From positions 310,001 through 374,000 of the forward strand of contig NZ_JAGEMM010000003.1 of NCBI RefSeq assembly GCF_017921815.1: 64,000 bases of DNA, given 5' to 3'. The DNA is from Microvirga antarctica (lineage in GTDB: Bacteria; Pseudomonadota; Alphaproteobacteria; Rhizobiales; Beijerinckiaceae). Made by a program: the position numbers and the translations under genes. A model generated the notes under the pieces. It searched no databases, had not been told where the DNA came from, and saw nothing but the letters and a program-made list of their open reading frames with translations. Shown one piece after another: positions 18,786 through 28,049 of this stretch (position 1 is its first letter; each line of letters begins with the position of its first letter).

Positions 18786-19364
18786 ATGGCGACGGACACA
18801 AAACCGACTGTTATCAAGAAATATGCCAATCGCCGCCTCTACCATACAGGCACCTCGACCTATGTGACGCTTGAGGATCTCGCCGTCATGGTGCGTCTGG
18901 GCGAGGACTTCGTCGTCTTCGACGCCAAGTCCGGCGACGACATCACCCGCTCGGTCCTGACCCAGATTATCGTCGAGCAGGAGGGCAAGGAGGGGCAGAA
19001 CCTCCTGCCCGTGACCGTGCTGCGGCAACTGATCGGCCTTTATGGCGACAGCATCCAGTCGCTGGTGCCGAGCTATCTCGAATTTTCCATGAACAACCTG
19101 TCGCGGGACCAGCAGAAACTGCGCGAGCAGATGAGCGCGACCTTTGGCGGCTCGGTCTTCCACACCATGGAAGAGCAGGTGCGCAAGAACATGGGCATGT
19201 TCACCGAGGCGATGCGGCTCTTCACGCCCTTCACCGGTCGTCCGGGCGGCACGTTCGGACCGAAGCGCGAGGACGAGACGGCCAGCGAGGGCACCGATCT
19301 CGACTCGCTGAAAAAGCAGATGGCCGACATGCAGGCCAAGCTCGACGAACTCGCCCGCAAGTAG
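18786..19364 (+). CDS. phaR: Polyhydroxyalkanoate synthesis repressor PhaR
   Basis: 192 residues. The N-terminal PHB/PHA accumulation regulator domain begins KPTVIKKYANRRLYHTGTST and is followed by a second PHB_acc domain around residues 70-130 (LLPVTVLRQLIGLYG). The C-terminus (LDSLKKQMADMQAKLDELAR) is a short coiled coil. PhaR binds PHB granules and DNA and represses phasin and its own gene until polymer accumulates. The start at 18786 has no close SD; AAGGA lies 14 bases upstream, so translation may be weak. It is divergent from phaA-phaB, with the TCCGG cluster directly upstream. Confidence 0.95.
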   Translation: MATDTKPTVIKKYANRRLYHTGTSTYVTLEDLAVMVRLGEDFVVFDAKSGDDITRSVLTQIIVEQEGKEGQNLLPVTVLRQLIGLYGDSIQSLVPSYLEFSMNNLSRDQQKLREQMSATFGGSVFHTMEEQVRKNMGMFTEAMRLFTPFTGRPGGTFGPKREDETASEGTDLDSLKKQMADMQAKLDELARK

Positions 19365-19388
19365 ACGAGATCCGGATGGGCGGCCCGC

Positions 19389-21059
19389 TCAGGCCCGCTT
19401 TGCCATGGGCGGCAAGGCTCTTTCCGGCTCGGCCTTAACGGCCGGTCCTGCGATCGACCCCTCAAGGTAGTCGATTCCCCACCCGCGCAGCATATCAGCC
19501 ACCGCCGCATCGTCGATCCCAGCCCCGGCGGTCGCGATGCCGAGATGCTGGGCGATATCGACAAGGGTGCGCACGAACAACCGGTCGGCGGTGGAGCGGG
19601 CGAGGGTCTGGGTGAACACCGCATCGATGCAGACGAGGTCGATCGGCAGGCGGCGCAGGCGCGCATGGGTGGCGTAACCACCCCCGAAGCCATCCAGCGA
19701 GAGCCCGATCCCGAGGGCCTTCATGGCGTCAAGGCGACCCAGCACCTTGGCCTTCTCAATCAGCACCATTTCCGGCAGTGCCACGATGAGGCGGGAGGCG
19801 ATGCCTGGCCGCGCGCCCAGGTGGGCTGCCAGCATCGCGAGCCATTCCGAATCGCGCAGGGTTGCGATCTCAATCGGCATGACGATGCGCGCATCCGGCC
19901 AGCGAGCGAGGTGGGACGCGACCTGCTCGAGCTTGCGGCCGTCCACCAGAAGGGCGACCTCCGGGTCGACGGGGCGGTCGAGGATGGGCGGCGCGACAGC
20001 ACCGCCGTCGATGGCGAGGCGGGCTCTTGCCAGTGGCGACCCGTCCGCATGCGCGTCGGCGATCGGCTCCAGCACCAGCGCCAGTCGCCGGTCGTTGAGC
20101 AGGCCCACAAGGTCGATCGGTTCCTTGGGCGTGGCGCGCACGGGGACATCGGCCCGCGCTTGGTGAAGGAGGGCGCTGGAGCCCCCATCCATCTGGTCGA
20201 GATCGCGCTCGACCAGCGCGAGCAGGCGGCAGGCATCGAGGGCGTGCGCGGGCGCCAGAATGGCAGCGGCCCGGACCTGACGCGTCGGCGTCGTGAGCCC
20301 CTCGACGAGACGGCTAGTGGCCATCAGGGCGTTATCGGGGGTGCACGAGGTCAGCACGAGGGCAAATCGGCCCGCAGGGAGGAGGGTGAGATGGTCGCGC
20401 CGCCGCATGATCGGCCGGATGAGCCGTGCGAGCTCGTCCTGCTCGGCGAGATCGCCGTCCACGATTTCTCCGACGATCAGCGTCACCGTGTGGGGAAAGC
20501 GGAGCGCCTCCGCGATATCGTTGTGCAGCCGGCGCAACAGCGCGGTGCGGTCGTTGACGGCGCGCGGCAGGCTGTCCTGGCCTCGCGAGAGCGGGTCCGA
20601 TCTGAGGAAACCCCGAACGATCGTCCCGTCCGGGCCCGAGAACGGGCGGCCGGAATCCTGGACCAGGATCGCACTGTTCGGGGAGATGCGAAGCGCGTAG
20701 CGAAGATCGTAGGCGGCGTCGGCCGACGCCTCATCGCGCACCGGGCCGCCCAGGCTTTCAACGAGGGCGTTGAAGCCCCTCCCCGTCATTGGCAGGGCAT
20801 CGGGCGCCAGCTCCAGAACGGCTGTGGCGTTTGGTCCCCAGCTCAGACGGTCGGTCGCGCGGTCCCACGCATAGGTAACGCCGCCGAGTGTCGACAGGGC
20901 CGCGGTCGGCTCCACCAGCGGGGGCGCATGGCCCCGTCTCAATGTCTGGCCCGAAAAGAGCCCCGTCCGGCCTTGCCGCGTCGTCGCCATGACCCTGAAA
21001 ATCCTGAACTGCAATGCCGGGCGGCCGGGCGAGGTCGCGAATCCGATCGCGCCGGCCAA
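19389..21059 (-). CDS. Degenerate GGDEF/EAL-domain protein, probably non-catalytic
   Basis: 556 residues (ATG 21059; a second ATG at 20990, MATTRQGRTG, is a plausible true start). A PAS-like segment (about 60-160: LGGVTYAWDRATDRLSWGP) is followed by a GGDEF-fold region near 170-290, in which the signature is replaced by LPAGRFALVL. An EAL-fold region from about residue 315 to the end follows. In the EAL part the EAL triad is replaced by RARLAIDG, and DDFGTGYS reads LDGFGGGYAT. The usual late Glu motif is AGAGIDD. The residues needed for cyclic-di-GMP synthesis or hydrolysis are therefore missing, and a binding or scaffolding role is likely. It is convergent with phaR, 24 bases apart. Confidence 0.82.
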   Translation of the reverse strand: MAGAIGFATSPGRPALQFRIFRVMATTRQGRTGLFSGQTLRRGHAPPLVEPTAALSTLGGVTYAWDRATDRLSWGPNATAVLELAPDALPMTGRGFNALVESLGGPVRDEASADAAYDLRYALRISPNSAILVQDSGRPFSGPDGTIVRGFLRSDPLSRGQDSLPRAVNDRTALLRRLHNDIAEALRFPHTVTLIVGEIVDGDLAEQDELARLIRPIMRRRDHLTLLPAGRFALVLTSCTPDNALMATSRLVEGLTTPTRQVRAAAILAPAHALDACRLLALVERDLDQMDGGSSALLHQARADVPVRATPKEPIDLVGLLNDRRLALVLEPIADAHADGSPLARARLAIDGGAVAPPILDRPVDPEVALLVDGRKLEQVASHLARWPDARIVMPIEIATLRDSEWLAMLAAHLGARPGIASRLIVALPEMVLIEKAKVLGRLDAMKALGIGLSLDGFGGGYATHARLRRLPIDLVCIDAVFTQTLARSTADRLFVRTLVDIAQHLGIATAGAGIDDAAVADMLRGWGIDYLEGSIAGPAVKAEPERALPPMAKRA

Positions 21060-21143
21060 AATGTTGGATTGCAGGATCGGGCCTCAGGCTTAAGGAACCC
21101 TAAAGGCGGACCGGTTCGTCGGGCCTCAACGGCCTGCCGGGCA

Positions 21144-21171
21144 ACAAAAAACCGGCGTCGAAACGCCGGTT
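21144..21171 (-). terminator. Rho-independent terminator of rpmF
   Basis: Nine-base-pair inverted repeat AACCGGCGT / ACGCCGGTT (21150-21158 and 21163-21171) with a CGAA/TTCG tetraloop, followed on the minus strand by a T run reading into TTTTTTGTT. It begins 28 bases after the rpmF stop. Confidence 0.88.
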
Positions 21172-21198
21172 CTGAAAGTCCGCGAAGATGACGATGCT

Positions 21199-21384
21199 TT
21201 AGGCTTCGGTCTTGACGGTCAGGATCTGACGGCCACGATACATGCCCGACTTCAGATCGATGTGGTGGGGGCGACGCAGCTCGCCGGAATCCTTGTCCTC
21301 GATGTAGGTCGGGGCTTTCAAGGCATCGGCGGAGCGGCGCATGCCACGCCGCGAGGGCGACGTTTTTCTTTTTGGAACGGCCAT
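21199..21384 (-). CDS. rpmF: 50S ribosomal protein L32
   Basis: 61 residues, [20 protein letters not shown] at the N-terminus, the hallmark of L32 in alphaproteobacteria. The Zn-binding cysteines found in some L32 proteins are absent, as is usual in this class. It is a small basic protein of the large ribosomal subunit. The gene is monocistronic, with a terminator downstream, and lies 136 bases from mtgA on the same strand. Confidence 0.97.
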   Translation of the reverse strand: MAVPKRKTSPSRRGMRRSADALKAPTYIEDKDSGELRRPHHIDLKSGMYRGRQILTVKTEA

Positions 21385-21520
21385 TTTTCGACTCCGGTCA
21401 GCAGCGGAACGCCCGCTCTAACCGGGGGACGCTCACGTCTCAATCTCAATAAGGTTGCGCCTCATACAAGGTATTTGGGCAGATATCTAGCCCCAATCCG
21501 CCCGGATGTGCCGTCAGGCC

Positions 21521-22207
21521 TCACTCCTTGAGGCAGTCGCTGACGGGGGCTGACGCCTCCATGCGGCCCATGATCCGCGTCGCCATGCGCTGGTGGCGGG
21601 CGGACGCCCGACCCGGATTGCGGATCAGCGGGTTGGGCAGGGCCGCGGCCAGAAGGGCCGCTTCCCGCCGGGTCAGATCGCGGGCGGATTTGCGGAAATA
21701 GCGCTGCGCTGCGGCCTCCGCTCCGAACACGCCGTCGCCCCATTCGGCGATGTTGAGATAGGTCTCCATCATCTGCCGCTTCGACCAGATCAGGTCGAGA
21801 TAGAGGGCGACGGGCAGTTCGAGGCCCTTACGGATGTACGAACGACCGTTCCACAGGAACAGGTTCTTGGCGGTCTGCATGGGAATCGTCGACGCGCCGC
21901 GCGCCGGGCCGTCCTCGTCGGCCGCCTCCACGACGTCGCGGAGCGCGTCCCAGTCGACCCCCGCATGCTCGCAGAACCGGCTGTCCTCCGACGTGATGAC
22001 GGCGAGCGGCAGGGAAGGAGAAATCTGGTCCAGCGGCACAAAATTCCGCTCCACCGGTCGCAACGTCACCCACCGACCGATCATCAGCGTCGAGACCGGC
22101 GGCACCGCCCAGTACAAAAGACCTAGCCAAAAGACCGCCGCGACCCATAAGAGGATCAGGCTCAGGCCGATCTGGACGATGCGGCGAAGCGCCAGCAAGA
22201 CTGTCAT
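21521..22207 (-). CDS. mtgA: Monofunctional peptidoglycan glycosyltransferase MtgA
   Basis: 228 residues from ATG 22207; MTVLLALRRIVQIGLSLILL forms a single N-terminal membrane anchor, as in the family. A GT51 domain polymerises lipid II into glycan strands in the periplasm. Conserved motifs are ITSEDSRFCEHAGVDW (first catalytic Glu), GASTIPMQTAKNLFLW, RKGLELPVALYLDLIWSKRQ with METYLNIAEWGDGVFG after it, and RREAALLAAALPNP. An in-frame ATG at 22297 would add 30 charged residues but would overlap the divergent prenyl synthase start, so I prefer 22207. Gene order rpmF, mtgA, prenyl synthase is shared with relatives. Confidence 0.92.
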   Translation of the reverse strand: MTVLLALRRIVQIGLSLILLWVAAVFWLGLLYWAVPPVSTLMIGRWVTLRPVERNFVPLDQISPSLPLAVITSEDSRFCEHAGVDWDALRDVVEAADEDGPARGASTIPMQTAKNLFLWNGRSYIRKGLELPVALYLDLIWSKRQMMETYLNIAEWGDGVFGAEAAAQRYFRKSARDLTRREAALLAAALPNPLIRNPGRASARHQRMATRIMGRMEASAPVSDCLKE

Positions 22208-22295
22208 CGGCTTGCGCCGGCTCTCGCCGGTTGCCTTGTCATCGCCGCCGCTTTCCTCCGACCGGGCATTCTCGCCGCCCGCATTCAGGCTGAAC

Positions 22296-23222
22296 ATGAT
22301 GCGTTCCACCAGCTCTTTTATGGCGCGACTGTTGGCAGTCGCAGGGGAGGTCGAGACGACCCTCGAGGCATTGCTAGCGGATGAGACGCGGCCCGGTGAA
22401 ATCGCGCGACCGGCGCGCCTCATGGGGGCCCTGCGTCACGCGTCCCTTGCCGGAGGAAAGCGCCTGCGGCCGTTTCTCACCATCGAGACCGCCCGGATGC
22501 TGGGCGCCGATGGGCCGGGTCCCTTGCGGGCCGGGTGCGCGGTGGAATTGCTGCATTGCTACTCCCTGGTCCACGATGATCTGCCGTCCATGGACGATGA
22601 CGACCTTAGGAGAGGGCGTCCTACCGTTCATAAGGCTTTTGACGAGGCGACCGCAATCCTTGCCGGCGATGCGTTGCAGACCCTCGCATTCGAAGTGCTG
22701 GCCGATCCTGCGACGTCAGACGATCCCATGATCCGATCCGAGCTCGTGCTGCGCCTCGCACGGGCGTCGGGTCTCGGCGGCATGGTCGGCGGCCAGATGC
22801 TCGATCTTGCGGCCGAGGGTCGTTATGGCGCGGTGACAGCCGATCAGGACGGGGTGCGCCGCTTGCAGGCCATGAAGACCGGCGCGATTCTGGCCTACGC
22901 CGTGGAGGCCGGGGCGATCCTCGGCCGGGCAGATGCCAAGACTCACGCGAGCCTCGTCGCCTACGGGCAGACCCTAGGGGCGGCCTTTCAGGTGGCGGAC
23001 GATATTCTGGATCGGGAATCCTCAGCCGAGGCTCTCGGAAAGCGCACCGGCAAGGACCTCGAGAAGGGCAAGGCGACCCTTGTCGATCTTCTCGGCATGG
23101 CGGGCGCGCAGGCCGAATGCCGCCGTCTGGTCGAGCAAGCGAATGCGGCCCTCGATGGCATCGACGCGGATGTCGGGACGTTGCGGGACGCCGTGGCCTT
23201 CGTGGTCGAGCGGCAGAGCTAA
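22296..23222 (+). CDS. Polyprenyl synthetase (IspA-like farnesyl/geranyl diphosphate synthase)
   Basis: About 308 residues from ATG 22296 or 22299 (MRSTSSFMARLLAVAGEVE). It condenses IPP with allylic diphosphates. The first aspartate-rich motif DDLPSMDDDDLRRGRPT lies at about residues 90-106, and its extended DDXXXXD form is typical of bacterial farnesyl diphosphate synthases. The second is DDILDRES near 230. GGKRLRPFL binds IPP. Length fits IspA rather than long-chain synthases. It is divergent from mtgA, which makes the membrane glycan from undecaprenyl-linked lipid II, so both belong to one pathway. Chain length of the product is inferred, not proven. Confidence 0.88.
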   Translation: MMRSTSSFMARLLAVAGEVETTLEALLADETRPGEIARPARLMGALRHASLAGGKRLRPFLTIETARMLGADGPGPLRAGCAVELLHCYSLVHDDLPSMDDDDLRRGRPTVHKAFDEATAILAGDALQTLAFEVLADPATSDDPMIRSELVLRLARASGLGGMVGGQMLDLAAEGRYGAVTADQDGVRRLQAMKTGAILAYAVEAGAILGRADAKTHASLVAYGQTLGAAFQVADDILDRESSAEALGKRTGKDLEKGKATLVDLLGMAGAQAECRRLVEQANAALDGIDADVGTLRDAVAFVVERQS

Positions 23223-23267
23223 CGGGCTTTCGGGGGCTGGCGAGGCACGCGAACGGACAGGAACCAC

Positions 23268-23822
23268 TCAGACCGGAATTGTCGGCACCCAGAAGGCCAG
23301 TTTCACATGACCGGGGCGGCCGGGATGGGGCACCTGCCCATCCGCCACGCCGCCATTGGCCAGGATGACTTTCTGCGAGGCTTCGTTGTCGTCGTCGCAG
23401 GTCAGCAGGACCCTTCGGAAGCCTTCCGCCCGGGCGACGGGCAGGATGAGGCGCAGGGCCTGCGTGGCGTAGCCGCGACGCTGCTTCCACGGCACGATGG
23501 TGTAGCCCACATGGCCCATGGCGCTGGGCGGCAGATCCTCGGTGCCGGGCTGGTAGCGAAACCCGATCCGGCCGCAGAAATCGCCGTCGCTGATCCAGAA
23601 ATCGTGCGCCGGCAGCCGCCGCACCTCGCGGCCGTCGGGCAGCCGCAGGGTCGGCGAATGATACAGATCGTCGAGAAACCGGCGCGGATTGCGGCGCAGC
23701 TGCAGCAGCTGGTCGCGGCTGACATCCTGGTCCGTGTTCGGCGACCAGCCGGCCACGAGAGCGTCCTCGTAGGCGGGAAGCCAGTCCAGGCTGGGGCGAA
23801 GGAGCGTGATGGATGGCGTCAT
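23268..23822 (-). CDS. GNAT-family N-acetyltransferase
   Basis: 184 residues, ATG 23822. The RimJ/RimL-like layout is visible: MGHVGYTIVPWKQRRGYATQ near residues 110-130 includes the acetyl-CoA loop RRGYATQ. It is followed by GFRRVLLTCDDDNEASQKVI. The N-terminal part (ITLLRPSLDWLPAYEDALVA) fits acetyltransferases of the ribosomal-protein/antibiotic type. The acceptor is unknown. It converges with the prenyl synthase and is 45 bases away. Confidence 0.82.
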   Translation of the reverse strand: MTPSITLLRPSLDWLPAYEDALVAGWSPNTDQDVSRDQLLQLRRNPRRFLDDLYHSPTLRLPDGREVRRLPAHDFWISDGDFCGRIGFRYQPGTEDLPPSAMGHVGYTIVPWKQRRGYATQALRLILPVARAEGFRRVLLTCDDDNEASQKVILANGGVADGQVPHPGRPGHVKLAFWVPTIPV

Positions 23823-23865
23823 GACGGTTCAAATAGCGGCGCTGCGTCGTGACGACAGCGCATCC

Positions 23866-25797
23866 TCAGACGGTGACCTGCGTGCCGACTTCCACCACGC
23901 GGCCGGTTGGAATCTGGAAGAAGTCGGTGGCGTCGCTGGCGGATTTGGCAAGCCCGATGAAGAGCTTGTCCTGCCAGAGCGGCATGCCCGAATGGGAGGC
24001 CGGACGGATCGACCGGCGCGACAGGAAGAACGACGTGGCCATGATGTCGAATTTGAACCCCTGTTTGCGCAGCAGGGCCAGCCCGCGCGGGATATTCGGG
24101 GTTTCCATGTAGCCGTAGCTCAGCTGGATGCGCCAGAAAGCGTCGCCGACCGGCTCGATGCGGACGCGGTCTTCCATCTCGACCCGGGGCACGTCTTCCG
24201 AGCGCACGGTCAGGATCACGTTCTTCTCGTGCAGGACCTTGTTGTGCTTCAGGTTGTGGAGGAGGGCGGCGGGCGCGGTGTCCGGGTCGCTCGTCAGAAA
24301 GACCGCCGTGCCCTTGACCCGATGGGGCGGGCTCTTTTCCAGCATGCGCACCAGTTCGAGGAACGGCACATCGATCTTGCGGGTCTTTTCGAACAGGATT
24401 CCCGTGCCCTTCACCCAGGTCCACATCATCACGATGATGACGGAGGCCAGGATCACCGGCACATAGCCGCCGGTGAAGATCTTGAGCAGATTGGCGCCGA
24501 AGAACGAGAGGTCGATGAACAGGAAGGGCAGCATCAGGGCGAGGGTGAGGGAAAGCGACCAGCGCCAACCTTTCCAGATCACGATGATGGCCAGGATCGC
24601 GTCCACCGACATGGCGCCGAACACCGAGACGCCGTAGGCGTGCGACAGGTTGCTGGAGGACTGGAAGATCAGCACCAGCACGATCACGCCGATTAGCAGC
24701 AGGAAATTGACGCGCGGGACGTAGATCTGGCCCTGATGGGTGGCCGAGGTGAAGCGGATTTCGAGGCGCGGCAGCAGGCCGAGCTGAACCGCCTGACGGG
24801 TGAGCGAGAACGCGCCTGTGATGACCGCCTGGCTGGCGATGATGGTGGCCAGTGTCGCCAGGATCACCATCGGCAGCAGCGCCCAGTCGGGCACCAGCCG
24901 GAACAGGGGCGATTCGGCGGCGTCCGGCTGGGACAGCACAAGCGCGCCCTGGCCGAAATAGTTGATCACGAGAGCGGGGAAAACCAGATAGAGCCACGCC
25001 GTACGAATCGGCTTCCCGCCGAAATGGCCGAGATCCGCATAGAGCGCTTCGGCCCCCGTGACAGCCAGACAGACCGCGCCCAGGACGGCCAGCGACACAC
25101 CCGGGTGGTTGACGAAAAACATGACGGCGTGGAACGGGTTGATGGCCGTCACCACGGTCGGATCATCGGCAATATGCAGCAGGCCGGCGACCGCCAGCGA
25201 GGCGAACCAGATCAGCATGATGGGCCCGAAGAAGGTGGCGACCCGCCCTGTGCCCCGGCTCTGCACCATGAAGAGGGCTGTCAGGATCGCGATGGTGATT
25301 GGCACCACATAAGGACCGAGGCTCGGCGCTGCGAGTTTCAGTCCTTCCACGGCCGACAGCACCGAGATCGCGGGGGTCAGGACGGCGTCGCCGTAGAACA
25401 GACCCGCGCCGATGATGCCCAGCATCAGCACGGCGCCGCGGCGCTTGCCGGTCGCGCGCTGGGCGAGGGCCACCAGGGTCAGGGTCCCACCTTCGCCCTT
25501 GTTGTCGGCGCGCAGCAGGATGAACACGTATTTAACCGTCACGACCAGGACGAGGGACCACAGGATGAGGGACAAGACCCCCATGATGATCCCCCGCGTG
25601 ACCGGCCCTCCGGCGGCCGCAGCCGCGACCGATTCCTTGAACGCGTAGAGAGGGGATGTTCCGATATCCCCGAACACCACGCCGATCGAGCCCAGCATCA
25701 ACGTCCAGAAGCTCGCCTTGGCATGCGGTTCTGGGACGGACGTCTCGGGGGACACAGTCTCGACGTGCCCGGACGCTACAGCTTGCTGTTCTGCCAT
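23866..25797 (-). CDS. kup: Kup-family potassium uptake transporter
   Basis: 643 residues from ATG 25797 ([18 protein letters not shown]). The KUP/HAK/KT signature [19 protein letters not shown] at about residues 35-53 and twelve predicted membrane helices are followed by a cytoplasmic C-terminal domain (from about residue 480). Catalyses K+/H+ symport and is important at low K+ or acid pH. A short unstructured N-terminal extension is typical of rhizobial Kup. The gene is separated from ispG upstream on the same strand by 189 bases without obvious features. Confidence 0.95.
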   Translation of the reverse strand: MAEQQAVASGHVETVSPETSVPEPHAKASFWTLMLGSIGVVFGDIGTSPLYAFKESVAAAAAGGPVTRGIIMGVLSLILWSLVLVVTVKYVFILLRADNKGEGGTLTLVALAQRATGKRRGAVLMLGIIGAGLFYGDAVLTPAISVLSAVEGLKLAAPSLGPYVVPITIAILTALFMVQSRGTGRVATFFGPIMLIWFASLAVAGLLHIADDPTVVTAINPFHAVMFFVNHPGVSLAVLGAVCLAVTGAEALYADLGHFGGKPIRTAWLYLVFPALVINYFGQGALVLSQPDAAESPLFRLVPDWALLPMVILATLATIIASQAVITGAFSLTRQAVQLGLLPRLEIRFTSATHQGQIYVPRVNFLLLIGVIVLVLIFQSSSNLSHAYGVSVFGAMSVDAILAIIVIWKGWRWSLSLTLALMLPFLFIDLSFFGANLLKIFTGGYVPVILASVIIVMMWTWVKGTGILFEKTRKIDVPFLELVRMLEKSPPHRVKGTAVFLTSDPDTAPAALLHNLKHNKVLHEKNVILTVRSEDVPRVEMEDRVRIEPVGDAFWRIQLSYGYMETPNIPRGLALLRKQGFKFDIMATSFFLSRRSIRPASHSGMPLWQDKLFIGLAKSASDATDFFQIPTGRVVEVGTQVTV

Positions 25798-25986
25798 GTG
25801 ATTTTCTTTGCGGAACGATCCGCCGACGGCCCTTGTGTCAGGTTCTGCGTGTGCAAAAAAAGGGCGGCCTCTCCTCTTCGATGCAGCGGCCAGTCTGGCG
25901 GCGCGGCGGCTCTCTAGCACGTTGCCATCGGACTGAAAACGGAATTCGGTTGCAGGCTGCCAGCCGACAAAACCGTTGTATCGCTT

Positions 25987-27294
25987 CTATTCTGCGGCGT
26001 CACGCCCGGCCGGCGCGTAGTTGCGCTCGATATAGTCCTGGACGATGGCCTGAAAGTCCTTCGCGAGAGTGGGGCCGCGCAACGTCATGGCTTTCTGGCC
26101 ATCGATGAAGACGGGGGCTGCGGGCTGTTCACCGGTTCCGGGCAGCGAAATGCCGATATGGGCGTGCTTGGACTCTCCCGGCCCGTTGACGATGCAGCCC
26201 ATCACCGCAACCGTCAGGTTCTCGGTGCCGGGATATTGCCGCTTCCATTCCGGCATCGAGGCCGAAATCCAGTTCTGGATGTCGCGCGCCAGTTCCTGGA
26301 ACACCGACGACGTGGTCCGTCCGCAGCCGGGACATGCGGCGACCAGCGGCACGAAGGTCCGAAAGCCCATGGTCTGCAGCAGCTCCTGCGCGGTCTTGAC
26401 CTCGACGGTGCGGTCACCGCCGGGCTCCGGCGTGAGGGAGAACCGGATCGTGTCGCCGATTCCCTGCTGCAGGAGGATGCCGATGGCGGCCGACGAGGCC
26501 ACAATCCCCTTGCTGCCCATGCCGGCCTCGGTCAGACCGAGATGGATGGCGTAATCGGAGCGGCGGGCGAGATCCTGGTAGACCGCGATCAGGTCCTGGA
26601 CCGCCGACACCTTGGCCGACAGGATGATGCGATCCCGCCCAAGGCCGATTTCCTCGGCGCGGGCGGCTGACAGCAAGGCCGATTGAATCATCGCTTCCCG
26701 GGTGACCCAGCGCATGTCGCGGGGCTGCGCGGACGCGGCGTTCTCGTTCATCAGGTGGGTCAGCAATTCCTGGTCCAGCGATCCCCAATTCGCGCCGATG
26801 CGCACGGCCTTGCCGTAGCGGATCGCCATCTCGACGATGGCGCTGAACTGCCGGTCCTTCTTGTCCTTGAAGCCCACATTGCCGGGATTGATCCGGTATT
26901 TATCCAGTGCTTCCGCGCAGGCCGGATGATCGGCCAGCAGCTGGTGGCCGATGTAATGGAAGTCGCCGACCAGCGGCACGGTGACGCCGAGCCGGTCGAG
27001 CCGCTCGCGGATCCGTGGAACAGCTGCTGCCGCCTCGTCCCTATCGACGGTGATTCGCACGATCTCGGACCCTGCGCGCGCCAAGGCCGCCACCTGCGCG
27101 ACGGTTGCATCCGCGTCGGCCGTGTCGGTGTTCGTCATCGACTGAACAACGATGGGCGCCCCGCCGCCGACCATCACCGAGCCGACGCGAACTCCGACCG
27201 AACGGTGGCGGGGAGCAGGGCCCGCCAGGCTGGCGTCAAAGCTGTCGGTGGCCGACGAAACAGGGGAGGCGGACGAGGGAGCGAGAAGAGTCAT
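25987..27294 (-). CDS. ispG: 4-hydroxy-3-methylbut-2-en-1-yl diphosphate synthase IspG
   Basis: 435 residues from ATG 27294; the first 35 residues are low-complexity ([13 protein letters not shown]). It converts MEcPP to HMBPP in the MEP isoprenoid pathway using a [4Fe-4S] cluster. The TIM-barrel part begins [19 protein letters not shown]. The cluster cysteines lie in CPGCGRTT and in [12 protein letters not shown], with the conserved Glu in the latter. Alphaproteobacterial forms have this length. The product feeds the prenyl synthase at 22.3 kb. Confidence 0.96.
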   Translation of the reverse strand: MTLLAPSSASPVSSATDSFDASLAGPAPRHRSVGVRVGSVMVGGGAPIVVQSMTNTDTADADATVAQVAALARAGSEIVRITVDRDEAAAAVPRIRERLDRLGVTVPLVGDFHYIGHQLLADHPACAEALDKYRINPGNVGFKDKKDRQFSAIVEMAIRYGKAVRIGANWGSLDQELLTHLMNENAASAQPRDMRWVTREAMIQSALLSAARAEEIGLGRDRIILSAKVSAVQDLIAVYQDLARRSDYAIHLGLTEAGMGSKGIVASSAAIGILLQQGIGDTIRFSLTPEPGGDRTVEVKTAQELLQTMGFRTFVPLVAACPGCGRTTSSVFQELARDIQNWISASMPEWKRQYPGTENLTVAVMGCIVNGPGESKHAHIGISLPGTGEQPAAPVFIDGQKAMTLRGPTLAKDFQAIVQDYIERNYAPAGRDAAE

Positions 27295-27398
27295 GGAGCA
27301 TTCCAGTGCGGCAGCTCCGGGCTGCCGCCGATTAGCTGGGGCCAAAGCCACGAGGCGTCAAGCATCGGCTTATACACCATCCCGTCAGGCAGCACCCA

Positions 27399-28049
27399 TC
27401 AGGTCTCGGCAAACCGCCAGACGCTCGTCTTCTTGATATCGGCATCTTCTAACGTTCGCGTGACGGGCACCTGATACTGCGCCAAAAGCTCCAGCCGACT
27501 GTGCGGGAGGTAGGCTCGTCCGGGATCCCCCAGCAGGATGGTGGCCCCGCGGCGCTGGAGGCCGAACAGCCAGTCCGTCACCGCGCGGGCGAGGTCGCGC
27601 TCATAGCAGATGTCGCCGGCCAGGACCGTGTCCCATCCCAGATCGCTTCCCACGAGATCGGTCTGGCAAGCGGTGAGCGACACCCCGTTCGCAGCCCCGT
27701 TGAGGCCGATGGCCGCGATCGCGAACGGATCGATATCCGCCGCCGTGACGTGGGCCGCGCCCGCCATCATGGCGGCGATGCCCACGAGGCCCGATCCGGA
27801 TGCGAAATCGAGCACGCGTCGCCCCCGGACGCTATCCGGATGATCCAGCACGTAACGGGCAAGCGCCTGACCGCCGGCCCAGGCGAAGGCCCAAAATGGC
27901 GGGGGCAGACCGATCGTGCCCAGTTCGTCCTCGGTCTTCTGCCACAGCGCCGTGGCCTCGTCGGCGACATAGAGGGAAATCTCGGGCGCATGCGGCACCG
28001 GCAGGAGGCGGGTCTCGGCGCGGATAAAGGCTTGGGGATTCTCGATCAT
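27399..28049 (-). CDS. Class I methyltransferase, ETF-beta lysine methyltransferase-like
   Basis: 216 residues. SAM-binding motif I is VLDFASGSGLVGIAA at about residues 79-93, and motif II AADIDPFAIAAIGLNG follows. Post-motif GDICYE near 143 is in the place of the DxxY motif of the METTL20 / nicotinamide-N-methyltransferase-like group. Bacterial members of this group methylate lysines of the electron-transfer flavoprotein beta subunit, so a protein target is likely but not shown. The gene follows a glycosyltransferase gene with a 4-base ATGA overlap and is translationally coupled to it. Confidence 0.8.
   Translation of the reverse strand: MIENPQAFIRAETRLLPVPHAPEISLYVADEATALWQKTEDELGTIGLPPPFWAFAWAGGQALARYVLDHPDSVRGRRVLDFASGSGLVGIAAMMAGAAHVTAADIDPFAIAAIGLNGAANGVSLTACQTDLVGSDLGWDTVLAGDICYERDLARAVTDWLFGLQRRGATILLGDPGRAYLPHSRLELLAQYQVPVTRTLEDADIKKTSVWRFAET

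Noticed and set aside
19545-21191. 548-residue plus-strand open frame
   Set aside because: Lies antisense to the degenerate EAL protein; extremely Arg/Gly/Asp-biased and not protein-like.
24736-25917. 393-residue plus-strand open frame over kup
   Set aside because: Antisense shadow with no protein family features.
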